Shown in pieces: positions 27,721-36,544 of a stretch of DNA of 64,000 nt. The stretch is from Vreelandella titanicae BH1. Its GTDB lineage: Bacteria; Pseudomonadota; Gammaproteobacteria; Pseudomonadales; Halomonadaceae. Under the pieces are notes generated by a model. The model was given only the letters and a program-made list of their open reading frames with translations, was not told the DNA's origin and did not search any database. The DNA is taken from assembly GCF_000336575.1 (NCBI RefSeq), contig NZ_AOPO01000006.1:62001-126000 (forward strand), read 5' to 3'. Numbering within the stretch: position 1 is the first letter of the stretch; the number at the start of each line of letters is the position of its first letter. The translations under genes and the position numbers were made by a program.

Positions 27721-28723
27721 GCGGCTGATTGACTATCCGCAGCATTAGCGGGGTCATAAAGATCAATAGCAGTAGGCGCAGTATGTGGTGAGAAACAACA
27801 TAGACTGGGTCGATACCCATCACCATGGCGATCACCGCCATTTCTCCTACTCCACCAGGAATTAACGCAAGCAGGACGGCAACGAAGGCTAGTTGAGTAA
27901 AACTTGAAACCAACCATGCCATTAGCGCCGCTACCACCAACGCAAATAGGGCAAATGTAATCCCATAGCGCCCCATGCTGACTACCTGCGACCACTGAGT
28001 TCCTGAAAAACGCGAGCCTACAGAAGCCCCCAGCACCAGAAATGCTGCAAGCACTACCCCGGTCGGCAGGGAGTAATCAAATCCAAGATTAGCAATAATG
28101 GCCCCTGCGGCCATGGGCCCTAAAAACTCAGGCAGAGGAATTCTTAACAAGCGCGCTAACCACCAACACAGTGGTGCCAATAACAGAGGCAAAATATCGA
28201 CTAAGGCTAGCGCTGATGGCGAACTGGCAAGCGCCACATCATCAACAAAAAAACTCGCCACGAAAGCCGCACCCGAGACCACGGTGACTAAGCGTAGTGA
28301 GTGAGAGATGGCGATCCAACGTAAATCTCCATTTGCACGTTCAGCCAGCACCAGCGCTGAATTCATACTCCCTGGGTACGAGCAAAAAATAGCATTCATC
28401 CGCCCTACTCTTGCTCGGTTAAAAATCCAGAACCCGCCGATCAACATTAGTCCCATATAAACCAGCATTGCCAGCACACTGGGGTACCACAAAACCAATC
28501 CTACGAGCTCATCTGCTTGGATTCGACTCCCGATAAATAGCCCTAGCAGTGCTATGGCAGTGCGGTGTACGCGCTTATCGACACCTGTTTTCACCCCCAT
28601 CAGTGATAAGCCCATCACCATAAACAGAGACCCAAGCATCCAAGCCAAGGGCAATGAAAAAAGGGTGGCAAACCAGCCACCCATAAAACCCAAGCCAACG
28701 GTAATGACAGTTCTTTTCAACAT
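27713..28723 (-). CDS. AbrB-family (PF05145-type) membrane protein
   Basis: A 336-residue integral membrane protein with about ten hydrophobic segments in two repeats (LGLFIGSRIQADELVG, and later LGASVGSRFSGTQWSQ). This family is often labelled AbrB transcriptional regulator or ammonia monooxygenase, both misleading; it is membrane-bound and probably a transporter. It lies 21 nt downstream of tctA on the same strand, which suggests an extra role in the same uptake system. An upstream TTG at 28741 is possible; I prefer the ATG at 28723, though its Shine-Dalgarno is weak. Confidence 0.8.
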   Translation of the reverse strand: MLKRTVITVGLGFMGGWFATLFSLPLAWMLGSLFMVMGLSLMGVKTGVDKRVHRTAIALLGLFIGSRIQADELVGLVLWYPSVLAMLVYMGLMLIGGFWIFNRARVGRMNAIFCSYPGSMNSALVLAERANGDLRWIAISHSLRLVTVVSGAAFVASFFVDDVALASSPSALALVDILPLLLAPLCWWLARLLRIPLPEFLGPMAAGAIIANLGFDYSLPTGVVLAAFLVLGASVGSRFSGTQWSQVVSMGRYGITFALFALVVAALMAWLVSSFTQLAFVAVLLALIPGGVGEMAVIAMVMGIDPVYVVSHHILRLLLLIFMTPLMLRIVNQPLK

Positions 28724-28744
28724 TTCAAATTCTGAATTCAAGAA

Positions 28745-30253
28745 TCATAGCTGAGCAGCCTCTTGACGCGCTTTAAGCCGCTTCATTACAGGCTGGCTAA
28801 ATAGTGAGATCAGCAGTAAGGCAAAAATAGCCAGCGTTACTGGGCGCTCAAAAACGTACGTAATGTCGCCACCACTGATTTGATAGGAGTGAAGTAGTGA
28901 TTTTTCAGCCAACGATCCTAATAGCATGCCGATCACGGCAGCGGGTACGGAGTAGCCGTAGTGGCGAAATATCCAACCGATCACCGCAAACACCAGCACC
29001 GTAGCGGGCCCAGTCATATTGCCGGTTAGCCCGAAGGATCCCATTACCGCCAGCACCAACACAGAAGGAATCAAGTAGCGCATGGGCACTTTGACGATAT
29101 TGGCCAAGAGAGGAATAAACAGTAAGCCGATGATCACCAGTAGAAACACCTGGGCAAAGTTAGCGAAGATAATCGCGTAAACCACATCCGTTTGCTGGCG
29201 AATAAACTGCGGGCCGCCAGTGATGTTATGCATAGCAAAAGCCGCTAACATTACTGCTGTAGCGCCACCGCCGGGAATTCCTAGTGCCAGCAGTGTTGCC
29301 ATCGAGCCCCCTTCGGAGCTGCTGTTAGCCGCCTCAGATGCCACGACCCCTTTCGGATTGCCTTTCCCAAATGAATCGGGATCCCGATCACGGCGCTTAG
29401 TTTCTATGTAAGAGAGCAGGTTAGACACGGATGAGCCCACACCAGGAACCGCCCCGACCAACACCCCGATCAAACCACCCCGAATCATCACAACAGGGTA
29501 ACGCATCGCCATTCTGCAGCCTTCGAAGATCTCACTCACCTTGACCTTACGAGCATCGGCGGATTCAACGATGAAGCCCTTGTTGGCCAGCTTAAATAGC
29601 TCAGAGGCCGCAAACATACCCATCATGGCAGGGATAACAGGCACGCCGTCCAACAGGTAAGTCTGCCCCATCGTACCGCGTGCCAAGCCGATTTCGCTAA
29701 ACCCAATCGTCCCGACTAACAGGCCAACAAACCCTGCAATCAAGCCTTTAAGCACCTGTTCGCCTTTTAAGCTCGCAATCAGCGTCATCCCCCAGAGAAT
29801 CACTACAAACATCTCTGCTGGCCCCAATCTCAGCACCATGTAGGAAAGCGGCTGTATCATAAAGAACAGCACCACGTAGCCCATCAGCGCGCCAATCACC
29901 GAGGAGGCTAACGCGACGCCTAACGCCTGGTTATGCTGCCCCTTTCGCGCCATGGGGTAACCATCAAACGCGGTAGCGATTGCCGAAGAGGTTCCCGGAA
30001 TATTCATCAGAATGGCTGGGATACCGGCACCAAATGAGCCGCCAGTAAAAATAGCGGTAAGGAACAACATGGCTTGAATAAAGTCCATGTACATGGTCAT
30101 TGGCAGGAAAATGGCCATAGCCATTGATATCTGCAGGCCTGGCGTTGCGCCAAAAATAAGCCCCAGCACGATACCCGGCACTACCACCAACCAAGGGCCA
30201 AAATTAGAAAAAAGCAGATCAAAACTCTGCCCTACTGCGCCAAAATCAATCAT
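28745..30253 (-). CDS. tctA: Tripartite tricarboxylate transporter large permease TctA
   Basis: A 502-residue membrane protein with the TctA hallmark glycine-rich segments (GIPGTSSAIATAFDGYPMARKG has its core NIPGTSSAIATAFDGYP near residue 60, plus ALGIPGGGATAVMLAAFAMH near 325). It is the translocating subunit of the TctABC sodium-coupled, binding-protein-dependent uptake system for citrate or related acids. GAGGAG before the ATG supports the start. It follows tctB by 9 nt, so they are in one operon. Confidence 0.92.
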   Translation of the reverse strand: MIDFGAVGQSFDLLFSNFGPWLVVVPGIVLGLIFGATPGLQISMAMAIFLPMTMYMDFIQAMLFLTAIFTGGSFGAGIPAILMNIPGTSSAIATAFDGYPMARKGQHNQALGVALASSVIGALMGYVVLFFMIQPLSYMVLRLGPAEMFVVILWGMTLIASLKGEQVLKGLIAGFVGLLVGTIGFSEIGLARGTMGQTYLLDGVPVIPAMMGMFAASELFKLANKGFIVESADARKVKVSEIFEGCRMAMRYPVVMIRGGLIGVLVGAVPGVGSSVSNLLSYIETKRRDRDPDSFGKGNPKGVVASEAANSSSEGGSMATLLALGIPGGGATAVMLAAFAMHNITGGPQFIRQQTDVVYAIIFANFAQVFLLVIIGLLFIPLLANIVKVPMRYLIPSVLVLAVMGSFGLTGNMTGPATVLVFAVIGWIFRHYGYSVPAAVIGMLLGSLAEKSLLHSYQISGGDITYVFERPVTLAIFALLLISLFSQPVMKRLKARQEAAQL

Positions 30254-30262
30254 GGTATCTCC

Positions 30263-30712
30263 TCAGCTTGGAAGCAGCAGCAGTGTCATAGGGTACGGCA
30301 GCATCTGCGAGAAAAAGAACGCGACACTCAGCCCAAAAGCGACGCTATAGCCACCTACCAACAACCAATTGCGCTCCCCCTTAAGGATCAGGAAAAGCGC
30401 CAGAAACGCTACGGTGGCAATATCAAAGCCTATCGCTTCAAGCGACAGCACATAGACGGCGAAGAGACCCACAACAGGTAATGTTTTATGCAGCGGTTCT
30501 TCTTCAGAGGAGCGAAACAGCGAGCCGTGTTTAATACGCAGGATCAACTCGAGTGCAATAATCGCTAACACGATAACGGCAAGTGGCAATATAAGCAGCA
30601 GGTTTTGCGGTGTGGCGGATACGCGAATGGCGTCTAATAAATACCATAGTGTAAAGCCAGCCAGACCCATGAGAACGATAAAGTCCCCATAGTCACGTTT
30701 ACATTCAGACAT
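30263..30712 (-). CDS. tctB: Tripartite tricarboxylate transporter small permease TctB
   Basis: A 149-residue protein with four predicted membrane helices (about residues 12-30, 38-58, 78-110 and 120-142), the size and form of the DUF1468/TctB subunit. It partners TctA in the inner membrane. It lies between tctC and tctA. A strong hairpin in the gap to tctC probably lowers its expression relative to the binding protein. Confidence 0.85.
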   Translation of the reverse strand: MSECKRDYGDFIVLMGLAGFTLWYLLDAIRVSATPQNLLLILPLAVIVLAIIALELILRIKHGSLFRSSEEEPLHKTLPVVGLFAVYVLSLEAIGFDIATVAFLALFLILKGERNWLLVGGYSVAFGLSVAFFFSQMLPYPMTLLLLPS

Positions 30713-30726
30713 GGTAAAACCCCATA

Positions 30727-30754
30727 CTGGCCCCTCATTAATGTGAGGGGCCAG
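30727..30754 (-). terminator. Intercistronic hairpin between tctC and tctB
   Basis: CTGGCCCCTCA (30727-30737) and TGAGGGGCCAG (30744-30754) form a perfect 11-bp GC-rich stem with a 6-nt loop. No T-run follows on the minus strand. It is more likely an attenuator or an RNA-stabilising 3' end for tctC than a full terminator, and its downstream arm lies close to the tctB start. Confidence 0.6.
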
Positions 30755-30809
30755 CTATCATGGAAGGATTAGTTCGGAAAAGCTGTTCGGAAAAACCTGG
30801 TCGTGAAAA

Positions 30810-31823
30810 CTAGTTAAGCAAGTGAGCGTACTTTTCAAACACCTGATAGTTTTCGCGCATCAGCTCGTTGGAGCGCTCTGGGCCTACCCAAACGCCGCCC
30901 ATTTCGTTGCGCTCAAGCTGCTCTTGAACATCCTTGCGGGCAAGCGCACTTTGAATAGCCGAGGAGATCTTCTCAAAACGCTCAGGATGCTGGCGCTCCA
31001 TTTCACTGGTCACTGCAAAGCCGCGCATTGAGCCCTGAAGAACGGGCACCTCAAGATTCATCGGCGCCAGCGCTTCATTGATCGGAAGTGCATCCCACTG
31101 CTCAATGCGTTCATCACTTACGATCGCCAATGGGGTTAAAAACTCACGGATCCCCTCACTGCCCTGGGCACTAATAGAGACGAAATCCACCTGCCCACCC
31201 GCTACCGCTGAACGGGCTTCACCGCCGCTATTATAGGTCACCAAGTTGAGGTTATCTTGGGGAATACCTGCCTCATCAAGCAGCAAGCGCACCATTAAGT
31301 GACCAGCAGAACCTTGAACCACCGCACCGCGTACTTGACCCTCTTCTTCGCGGATCGCTTCAAGCAGGCTTGGCAGGTCTTCATAACCGCTGTCTTTATT
31401 TGCAGCGATTAGATCCAAATCAAACCACTGGAAGTTGATATAAGAAAAGTCGTCGACACTAAACTCTGCATCACCAGTCAGGATCGAGTTGGTTAAGTAA
31501 GGAGCAAACGTCGAGGCATAGACGGTATAACCATCATCAGGCACGTTAAGGACGTAATTAGAAGCAACCTGAGTGCCCGCACCGGGGCGATTAGTTACTT
31601 GTACCGGCACACCTAGCTCTTCGGAAATAGGCCCTGACATCATGCGGGTCATACGATCCGCACTTCCGCCGGTGCCAAAACCTACCACCATATTGAGTGG
31701 TCGAGAGGGAAAGTCGTCAGCTACAGCAGGAAGCGCCATTGATAAAGAGGCAATGGCGGCCGTTGCCCCTACCAATATCGATTTGATATTAAACGATAAG
31801 GAAGCACTGGAAGTGTTAAGCAT
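30810..31823 (-). CDS. tctC: Periplasmic tricarboxylate-binding protein TctC (Bug family)
   Basis: A 337-residue binding protein with a signal peptide (hydrophobic core ILVGATAAIASLSMA, cleavage after ALPAVADD region near residue 35). The mature part begins FPSRPLNMVVGFGTGGSADR, the classic Bug-family ligand loop. It delivers the substrate to TctA-TctB. It is the first gene of the transporter operon. The promoter should lie in the 366-bp gap upstream. Substrate is inferred only from the TctDE pairing. Confidence 0.9.
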   Translation of the reverse strand: MLNTSSASLSFNIKSILVGATAAIASLSMALPAVADDFPSRPLNMVVGFGTGGSADRMTRMMSGPISEELGVPVQVTNRPGAGTQVASNYVLNVPDDGYTVYASTFAPYLTNSILTGDAEFSVDDFSYINFQWFDLDLIAANKDSGYEDLPSLLEAIREEEGQVRGAVVQGSAGHLMVRLLLDEAGIPQDNLNLVTYNSGGEARSAVAGGQVDFVSISAQGSEGIREFLTPLAIVSDERIEQWDALPINEALAPMNLEVPVLQGSMRGFAVTSEMERQHPERFEKISSAIQSALARKDVQEQLERNEMGGVWVGPERSNELMRENYQVFEKYAHLLN

Positions 31824-32189
31824 AGCGTGGCTCTCTTTTTATAGGTTTGTTTGGTTTTCGACACAGATCTTACCTTGTGTGCTTAAGACGCTACCCCACG
31901 AAACTGTCACCAACCTTGCATAAAGTAAGAACGCAACTAAAGTCTAACCCCTGCTAACTACCTGCCGATTAAGAAACGTGATGCCTGCATCAATGGTCAT
32001 GCAGCAATGATGGCTATCCCTATTGCACTGACTTCCAGGTCACCTGGGTGTTCCTTAGCGTAAGCTAAAGTATTGTCTCGGGCTGTCGATAACACTATTA
32101 GCCTGCTTTGAACCTATTTCTCTAAGCAAGCCTGTGTAGCCGCGGTCGCGCCTGCTTAAAATAGCCCTTAACACTAACGAGAGATTGCC
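31824..32189. other. Intergenic region upstream of tctC
   Basis: No gene was seen. It must hold the tctC promoter on the minus strand and that of the coiled-coil protein on the plus strand. Positions 31960-31996 are a diverged copy of the 3' end of the esterase gene at 32714-32750 (see the repeat entries). Confidence 0.5.
31960..31996. repeat. 37-bp repeat, copy A (fragment of an esterase 3' end)
   Basis: This matches 32714-32750 at 35 of 37 positions in the same orientation. Read on the minus strand it encodes IDAGITFLNRQV, against IDAGIAFLNRQV at the esterase C-terminus. The two copies flank the coiled-coil gene at 32190. Confidence 0.8.
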
Positions 32190-32690
32190 ATGACCATCTC
32201 TTTACCTACCGGGAGTGCTTCTTTAGACGCACATCCTTTACGTAGTGAGCCGTTAAATGCCGAGAAGGTAACAACTACACCGGTCACTTCTAACGCCGCC
32301 CAGGAAGAAGCCAACACCAGCATTCATTTGGATCTTTCGCCCGTGGCTAGAGGCATCGCCTCAGCTTCAGAAAAGGCTGGTAACACACAGGAAGCGAAGA
32401 ACACCAAAATCGATGAAAGCGATCTCCCGCAGGAGATTAAAGAACTACTAAAGCGAATTGTTGAATATAGAGAAAAGTTAAAGGAGAAACAGCAGGAACT
32501 TGAAGAGGTTATGCGCGACAAGTCCCTAAACGATGAACAACGCCAAGCAAAACTCGACGCCCTGCAACAGGAAATCAGTAGCCTCAATAATTCGCTTCAA
32601 GAGGCTATGAGCCAACTAAGCAAACTCGTCACTCAGATGGATCTTGATGATGGCGCTGTTATCGAAATGATGTCATTGGCCATGTCTTGA
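32190..32690 (+). CDS. Coiled-coil protein, FlxA-like
   Basis: A 166-residue cytoplasmic protein without a signal peptide or membrane helix. The N-terminal 75 residues are polar and probably disordered (with LDLSPVARGIASASEK). The C-terminal half (about 85-155) is a strong coiled coil rich in Glu, Lys, Gln and Leu, with the spacing LQQEISSLNNSLQEAMSQL typical of FlxA-like proteins. FlxA in E. coli is under flagellar control, but its role is unknown. GAGAG before the ATG supports translation. It is flanked by a 37-bp duplication, suggesting acquisition by insertion. No flagellar gene is nearby. Confidence 0.65.
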   Translation: MTISLPTGSASLDAHPLRSEPLNAEKVTTTPVTSNAAQEEANTSIHLDLSPVARGIASASEKAGNTQEAKNTKIDESDLPQEIKELLKRIVEYREKLKEKQQELEEVMRDKSLNDEQRQAKLDALQQEISSLNNSLQEAMSQLSKLVTQMDLDDGAVIEMMSLAMS

Positions 32691-32703
32691 TGACGTATAA
32701 CCG

Positions 32704-33654
32704 TTAAGGATTGACCTGCCGATTAAGAAACGCAATGCCTGCATCAATGGCGCCGCCACGGAATAGAAAGCTGGCGAAGTGGCCGCGCCAGCGCTGCAGA
32801 TACAGCTCGCTCTCGATGTTATTGTCCTGCAGGGCTTGATAGAAGTCCGTGGCGTGATCCACCGGCACCAGTTGATCCCACTTGCCGTGGAACAGAAAAA
32901 ATGGCGGCGTCTGCGGAGTAATTTGCCGTGCGGGAGAGGCTAGGCGATACGCTTCGTTTTCTTCAGCGCGGGTACCGCCGATAAAGTCGACGACTAAGCG
33001 TCCATCGTCAAACTTAAGCAAATCACTAGGTAGTCCTCCTGCCAATACTGCAGCCAAACGGCTCTGCTCACCGCCGTAAGGTTCAGCCAGCGGCCCCTCT
33101 ACTCCCGCCACTGCCAGCAAACTCACTAAATGCGCCCCCGATGAAAACCCCACCCCGACAATACGGCTCGTATCCACCTGCCACCTATCGGCATTGGCGT
33201 GAATCCAGGCCATCGCCTGTTGCAAGTCGTACAGTTGGCTGGGGAAGCGATACTCCGGCGCAAAGCGGTGCTCAATATTAACCGCCACATAGCCTTGCCC
33301 TGCTAAGCGCTCAGCGATGCCCTGCATATCTTCCGGTGTGCGATTACGCCAGCCGCCTCCATGCACAACTAAGGCAGCAGGTCGCAACCCACCGAGCGAG
33401 TCGTCGGGTAGATAAACATCAGCTGTTAACGCCTGGGGCCACTCTTCGGGCGTATAAGTGGCAGGTGACAAGCGCGTAAAAGGCTGAGGTTCGCGCAGCG
33501 CATTGCTCTCAATCGCAGGCTCACCCTGGCTAACGTGTTGGGCAGCGCTACAAGCACTCAGCATTAAGGCAATGGCCCCCAGGCCAGTCACGCGGCGGAG
33601 AGAGGTAAACGCGCAACGCTGCTGCCATACGCGAAGTTGCTCGGTTCGCGACAT
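32704..33654 (-). CDS. Alpha/beta hydrolase lipoprotein (esterase/lipase family)
   Basis: A 316-residue enzyme with a lipoprotein signal ending in LSAC (Cys near residue 35), so it should be lipid-anchored in the envelope. The oxyanion motif HGGGW, nucleophile Ser in GFSSGA, Asp in KWDQLVPV and His in RGHFASF make a full catalytic set of the hormone-sensitive-lipase/BD-FAE type. Short-chain ester hydrolysis is likely; substrate is unknown. AAGGAG supports the start. Its 3' end is duplicated at 31960-31996. Confidence 0.83.
   Translation of the reverse strand: MSRTEQLRVWQQRCAFTSLRRVTGLGAIALMLSACSAAQHVSQGEPAIESNALREPQPFTRLSPATYTPEEWPQALTADVYLPDDSLGGLRPAALVVHGGGWRNRTPEDMQGIAERLAGQGYVAVNIEHRFAPEYRFPSQLYDLQQAMAWIHANADRWQVDTSRIVGVGFSSGAHLVSLLAVAGVEGPLAEPYGGEQSRLAAVLAGGLPSDLLKFDDGRLVVDFIGGTRAEENEAYRLASPARQITPQTPPFFLFHGKWDQLVPVDHATDFYQALQDNNIESELYLQRWRGHFASFLFRGGAIDAGIAFLNRQVNP
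32714..32750. repeat. 37-bp repeat, copy B (inside the esterase gene)
   Basis: This is the intact copy, coding for the esterase C-terminus on the minus strand. It matches copy A at 31960-31996 with two mismatches, 754 bp apart. Confidence 0.8.
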
Positions 33655-33742
33655 GATGCTTCTCCTTGAAAAGTAGGTGACCCCTCACCTAGCGACTACG
33701 ACCTGCAACAAGCCAATAAGATCATGATTGTTGCACACTATC

Positions 33743-33757
33743 TGCAAACGGTTTGCA
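33743..33757. promoter_or_regulatory. 15-bp perfect palindrome upstream of the Spy-like gene
   Basis: TGCAAACGGTTTGCA (arms of 7 bp around a central G) lies 46 nt before the Spy-like start codon, in the divergent gap with the esterase gene. Its form suits a LacI-type or dimeric repressor. Which protein binds is unknown. Confidence 0.5.
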
Positions 33758-33803
33758 CGTCGCCTAGCGATACTGTCATCGTCAACTCATCAGGAGAGTA
33801 CTT

Positions 33804-34238
33804 ATGAACGTTTCAAGTGCTAGGAAAATGTCAATTCGCCAACTGTTCGCCCCCGCCCTGCTGGCTATCGCCATTGTTCCATTAGCGTTTACCGCTCAAG
33901 CAAATAGCCACGGTGACCATGAAGGGCAAGGCCCTGATCGCGAACGCATGGAAGAGCGCATGGAGGAGCGCATGGAGGAGCGTCGCCAGGAAGTGTACGA
34001 GCGTGCAGATATCTCAGCAGAGAAACAGGCAGAGCTTAACGAAGCACACGCTGAACATCGCGAAGCCATGCAGGCACTGCGTGAAGAGCATCACGAACGG
34101 GTAGCTGAAATTCTCACAGAAGAAGAGCAGCAAGCACTGCGCAACGCCATGCAAGAAGCCCATGAAGAGTATCGTGGCAAGCACGGCAAACGTGGCCATC
34201 ACGATGGTAATAGTGACGAAAACGCCGACAGCGAATAA
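33804..34238 (+). CDS. Spy/CpxP-like periplasmic protein with MEER repeats
   Basis: A 144-residue protein with a signal peptide (about residues 1-34, ending TAQANS) and a mature part that is almost wholly charged helix. MEER occurs three times in a row near residues 49-60, encoded by a 12-bp DNA repeat at about 33948-33983. The LTEEEQQALRN segment resembles the LTxxQ motif of Spy/CpxP stress chaperones. The ends are His- and Asp-rich (SHGDHEG, GKRGHHDG), suggesting metal binding. AGGAGA supports the start and a strong terminator follows. A periplasmic chaperone or metal buffer is the likely role. Confidence 0.7.
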   Translation: MNVSSARKMSIRQLFAPALLAIAIVPLAFTAQANSHGDHEGQGPDRERMEERMEERMEERRQEVYERADISAEKQAELNEAHAEHREAMQALREEHHERVAEILTEEEQQALRNAMQEAHEEYRGKHGKRGHHDGNSDENADSE

Positions 34239-34268
34239 ACGCAGGCCAAGCCTCAAACCTTGATCCAA

Positions 34269-34291
34269 CGCCCGGTTTTCCGGGCGTTTTT
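34269..34291 (+). terminator. Rho-independent terminator after the Spy-like gene
   Basis: CGCCCGG (34269-34275) and CCGGGCG (34280-34286) form a perfect 7-bp stem with a TTTT loop, followed by a run of five T. Confidence 0.88.
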
Positions 34292-34387
34292 GTGTCTGCG
34301 CTTTCATCAGCACGCTGATAACTCCACGCTAATTCAACCCAAATAGGAAGGTTAACTTGAAGGGGGACACTTAATCGCGTATTTTAT

Positions 34388-34403
34388 TTGAACGTTCATT
34401 CAA
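34388..34403. promoter_or_regulatory. Putative BetI-like operator upstream of betT
   Basis: TTGAACGTTCATTCAA has 5-bp inverted arms with a 6-bp spacer and sits within A/T-rich flanks 39 nt before the betT ATG. TetR-family BetI represses choline genes in other bacteria through sites of this general form. No betI gene is in the window, so the regulator would act from elsewhere. Confidence 0.5.
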
Positions 34404-34441
34404 AATAAAAATTCATCTTTCAACAACAGGAGTCCGCCTGC

Positions 34442-36490
34442 ATGGCGAAAGACAACCCCATCCTCCCCTCCCGCGACCGCCTCAATCCCGTGGTTTTCCA
34501 CGGCAGTGTGGCGGGTATCGTTATCTTTTTAGTACTCACCATGCTGTTCACCGAGCAAGCCGGTGCTTTTTTTGATGCCGGGCTTGCCTGGGTCAGCAAA
34601 ACCTTTGGCTGGTACTACATGCTGGCGATTGTTGCCTACCTGGTCTTTGTGGTTGCTATTGGCATGTCACGCTTTGGCAGTATTCGCCTAGGGCCCGATC
34701 ACTCACGACCCGAGTTTTCGCTACTCTCCTGGTCAGCCATGCTGTTTGCCGCGGGTATCGGTATCGACCTGCTGTTTTTCAGCGTTGCCGAGCCAGTGGC
34801 CCATTATTTGGCACCGCCGGATTTAACCCCGGAGAGCCAGGCCGCAATGCGTAACGCCGTCGTTCAAACCTATCTGCACTGGGGGCTCTCCGGCTGGGGG
34901 CTGTACGTGTTGATGGGTATGGCGCTGGCCTACTTTAGCTACCGCCATCGCCTGCCGCTAGCGATCCGCAGTGCGCTCTACCCAATTCTAGGGAAGCGTA
35001 TCCACGGCCCCATTGGCAACGCAGTGGACATTACCGCGGTTATTTCTACCGTGTTCGGCATTGCTACCAGCCTGGGTATCGGGGTGATGCAGCTCAACTA
35101 CGGCCTCACCTATATGTTCGGCGTACCGGAAACGCTCACCGTGCAGGTGATTTTGATTGTCTTGGTGGTCGTACTGGCGACGATTTCTGTGGTGACCGGC
35201 GTTGAGAAAGGCATTCGCCGCCTCTCTGAGTTCAATATGCTGCTGGCATTGGCGCTGATGCTGTTTGTGCTCTTTTCAGGCGACACCCTGGTACTGCTGG
35301 ATAAGGTGGTCAATAACGCCGGTGATTATCTATCCGGTTTTGTCGCTGCAAGCTTTGACACCTACGCCTTTGCCGATGAAGGCGCCCAAGAGTGGAAGAT
35401 GTGGTGGACGATCTTCTTCTGGGGCTGGTGGATTGCCTGGACACCGTTTGTGGGTCTGTTCCTGGCACGTATCTCCCGCGGCCGCACCATTCGTGAATTT
35501 GTCGCAGGCGCCTTGTTTATTCCGCTGGCCTTTATGATGGTGTGGATGTCGGTATTTGGTAACAGCGGCATTGAGCTGGTGGCCAACCAGGGCGTTGTCG
35601 AACTGGGTGAACAGGCTCTTAACACCCCACAAACAACGCTCTACACGCTGCTTGAGTACTACCCCTATGTCGGCCTAACTGCGGCGGTTGTCACCGTGCT
35701 GGGTATCGTGTTCTTTATTACCTCAGCGGACTCCGGTGCACTGGTACTGGCCAACTTCACCTCTATTTTGAGCGACGTGAACCACGATGCGCCGGTGAAA
35801 CTGCGTATTTTCTGGTCTGCGACGATAGGGTTGATCACCATAGCTCTGCTGATGGCCGGAGGCTTGAACGCACTACAGAGTGCCGTCGTTATAACCGCAC
35901 TGCCCTTCTCAGTGGTGATTTTCGCGGTAATGGTGGGCATGTATAAAGCGCTGAAACTTGAAGGTAGCAAAGCCGATGCACGCCGCATGATTGCTGGTGG
36001 TGCCCCCGGTGGTGACTGGCGAGAGCGCCTGGATCGCGCCCTGGATACCTCTAATCGTGCGGGTGCCGCTGCGACGATCGAGCACTCCATTCGCCCAGCG
36101 ATGACCCAGTTTGCTCAGGAGCTTGAAAGCCGTGGTCAAACCGCCAATGTGACCGAAGAGCATGTCGAGGGCGAGTCGCTACCGAACCTGACGCTCCAGG
36201 TCGACTTCGGTGACGCCACCAGCTTTGTCTACCAAGTGTGTCCGCACCGTATGCGCACACCAAGCTTCATCCCTGCCGATGATGACTTCTATGTACGTCT
36301 GGATGTCTACCTGGCGGAAGGTGGACAAGATAAAGACCTTAACGGTTATACCCGTGGTCAGGTGATTGGTGATTTGGTGGCTGAGTATGAGCGCCACTTA
36401 CACTTCCTCACCTTGGCCGGTGAGCAGATGGGTCATGTTCAGGCAATGCCTGGCACCATCGGCGAACCGCCTGAAGACTCGCAGATATAA
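34442..36490 (+). CDS. betT: BCCT-family choline transporter BetT
   Basis: A 682-residue transporter with 12 membrane helices, very close in length and motifs to E. coli BetT (677 residues). The early segment LDWVSKTFGWYY equivalent (AWVSKTFGWYYML, about residues 50-62), SRFGSIRLGPDHSRPEFSLL (about 78-97) and the ligand-box region WWIAWTPFVGLFLARISRG (about 331-349) all fit. A long C-terminal cytoplasmic domain (from about residue 500) is the osmosensing part of BetT. It imports choline for glycine betaine synthesis under salt stress. AGGAG precedes the ATG; a strong terminator follows. Confidence 0.9.
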   Translation: MAKDNPILPSRDRLNPVVFHGSVAGIVIFLVLTMLFTEQAGAFFDAGLAWVSKTFGWYYMLAIVAYLVFVVAIGMSRFGSIRLGPDHSRPEFSLLSWSAMLFAAGIGIDLLFFSVAEPVAHYLAPPDLTPESQAAMRNAVVQTYLHWGLSGWGLYVLMGMALAYFSYRHRLPLAIRSALYPILGKRIHGPIGNAVDITAVISTVFGIATSLGIGVMQLNYGLTYMFGVPETLTVQVILIVLVVVLATISVVTGVEKGIRRLSEFNMLLALALMLFVLFSGDTLVLLDKVVNNAGDYLSGFVAASFDTYAFADEGAQEWKMWWTIFFWGWWIAWTPFVGLFLARISRGRTIREFVAGALFIPLAFMMVWMSVFGNSGIELVANQGVVELGEQALNTPQTTLYTLLEYYPYVGLTAAVVTVLGIVFFITSADSGALVLANFTSILSDVNHDAPVKLRIFWSATIGLITIALLMAGGLNALQSAVVITALPFSVVIFAVMVGMYKALKLEGSKADARRMIAGGAPGGDWRERLDRALDTSNRAGAAATIEHSIRPAMTQFAQELESRGQTANVTEEHVEGESLPNLTLQVDFGDATSFVYQVCPHRMRTPSFIPADDDFYVRLDVYLAEGGQDKDLNGYTRGQVIGDLVAEYERHLHFLTLAGEQMGHVQAMPGTIGEPPEDSQI

Positions 36491-36512
36491 GTAAGCATCT
36501 GCGCTTAGCCTA

Positions 36513-36544
36513 AAAAAATCCCAGCCAAGCGGCTGGGATTTTTT
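36513..36544 (+). terminator. Terminator after betT
   Basis: AAAAAATCCCAGCC (36513-36526) pairs perfectly with GGCTGGGATTTTTT (36531-36544) around a 4-nt loop, a strong and possibly bidirectional Rho-independent terminator. Confidence 0.92.

Noticed and set aside
27713..28723. AbrB as a DNA-binding transcription factor
   Set aside because: The protein is almost wholly membrane-embedded and lacks a SpoVT-AbrB DNA-binding domain; only the family label suggests it.
35665..36090. Open frame of 141 codons on the minus strand inside betT
   Set aside because: Shadow of the transporter gene; no ribosome site and low-complexity translation.
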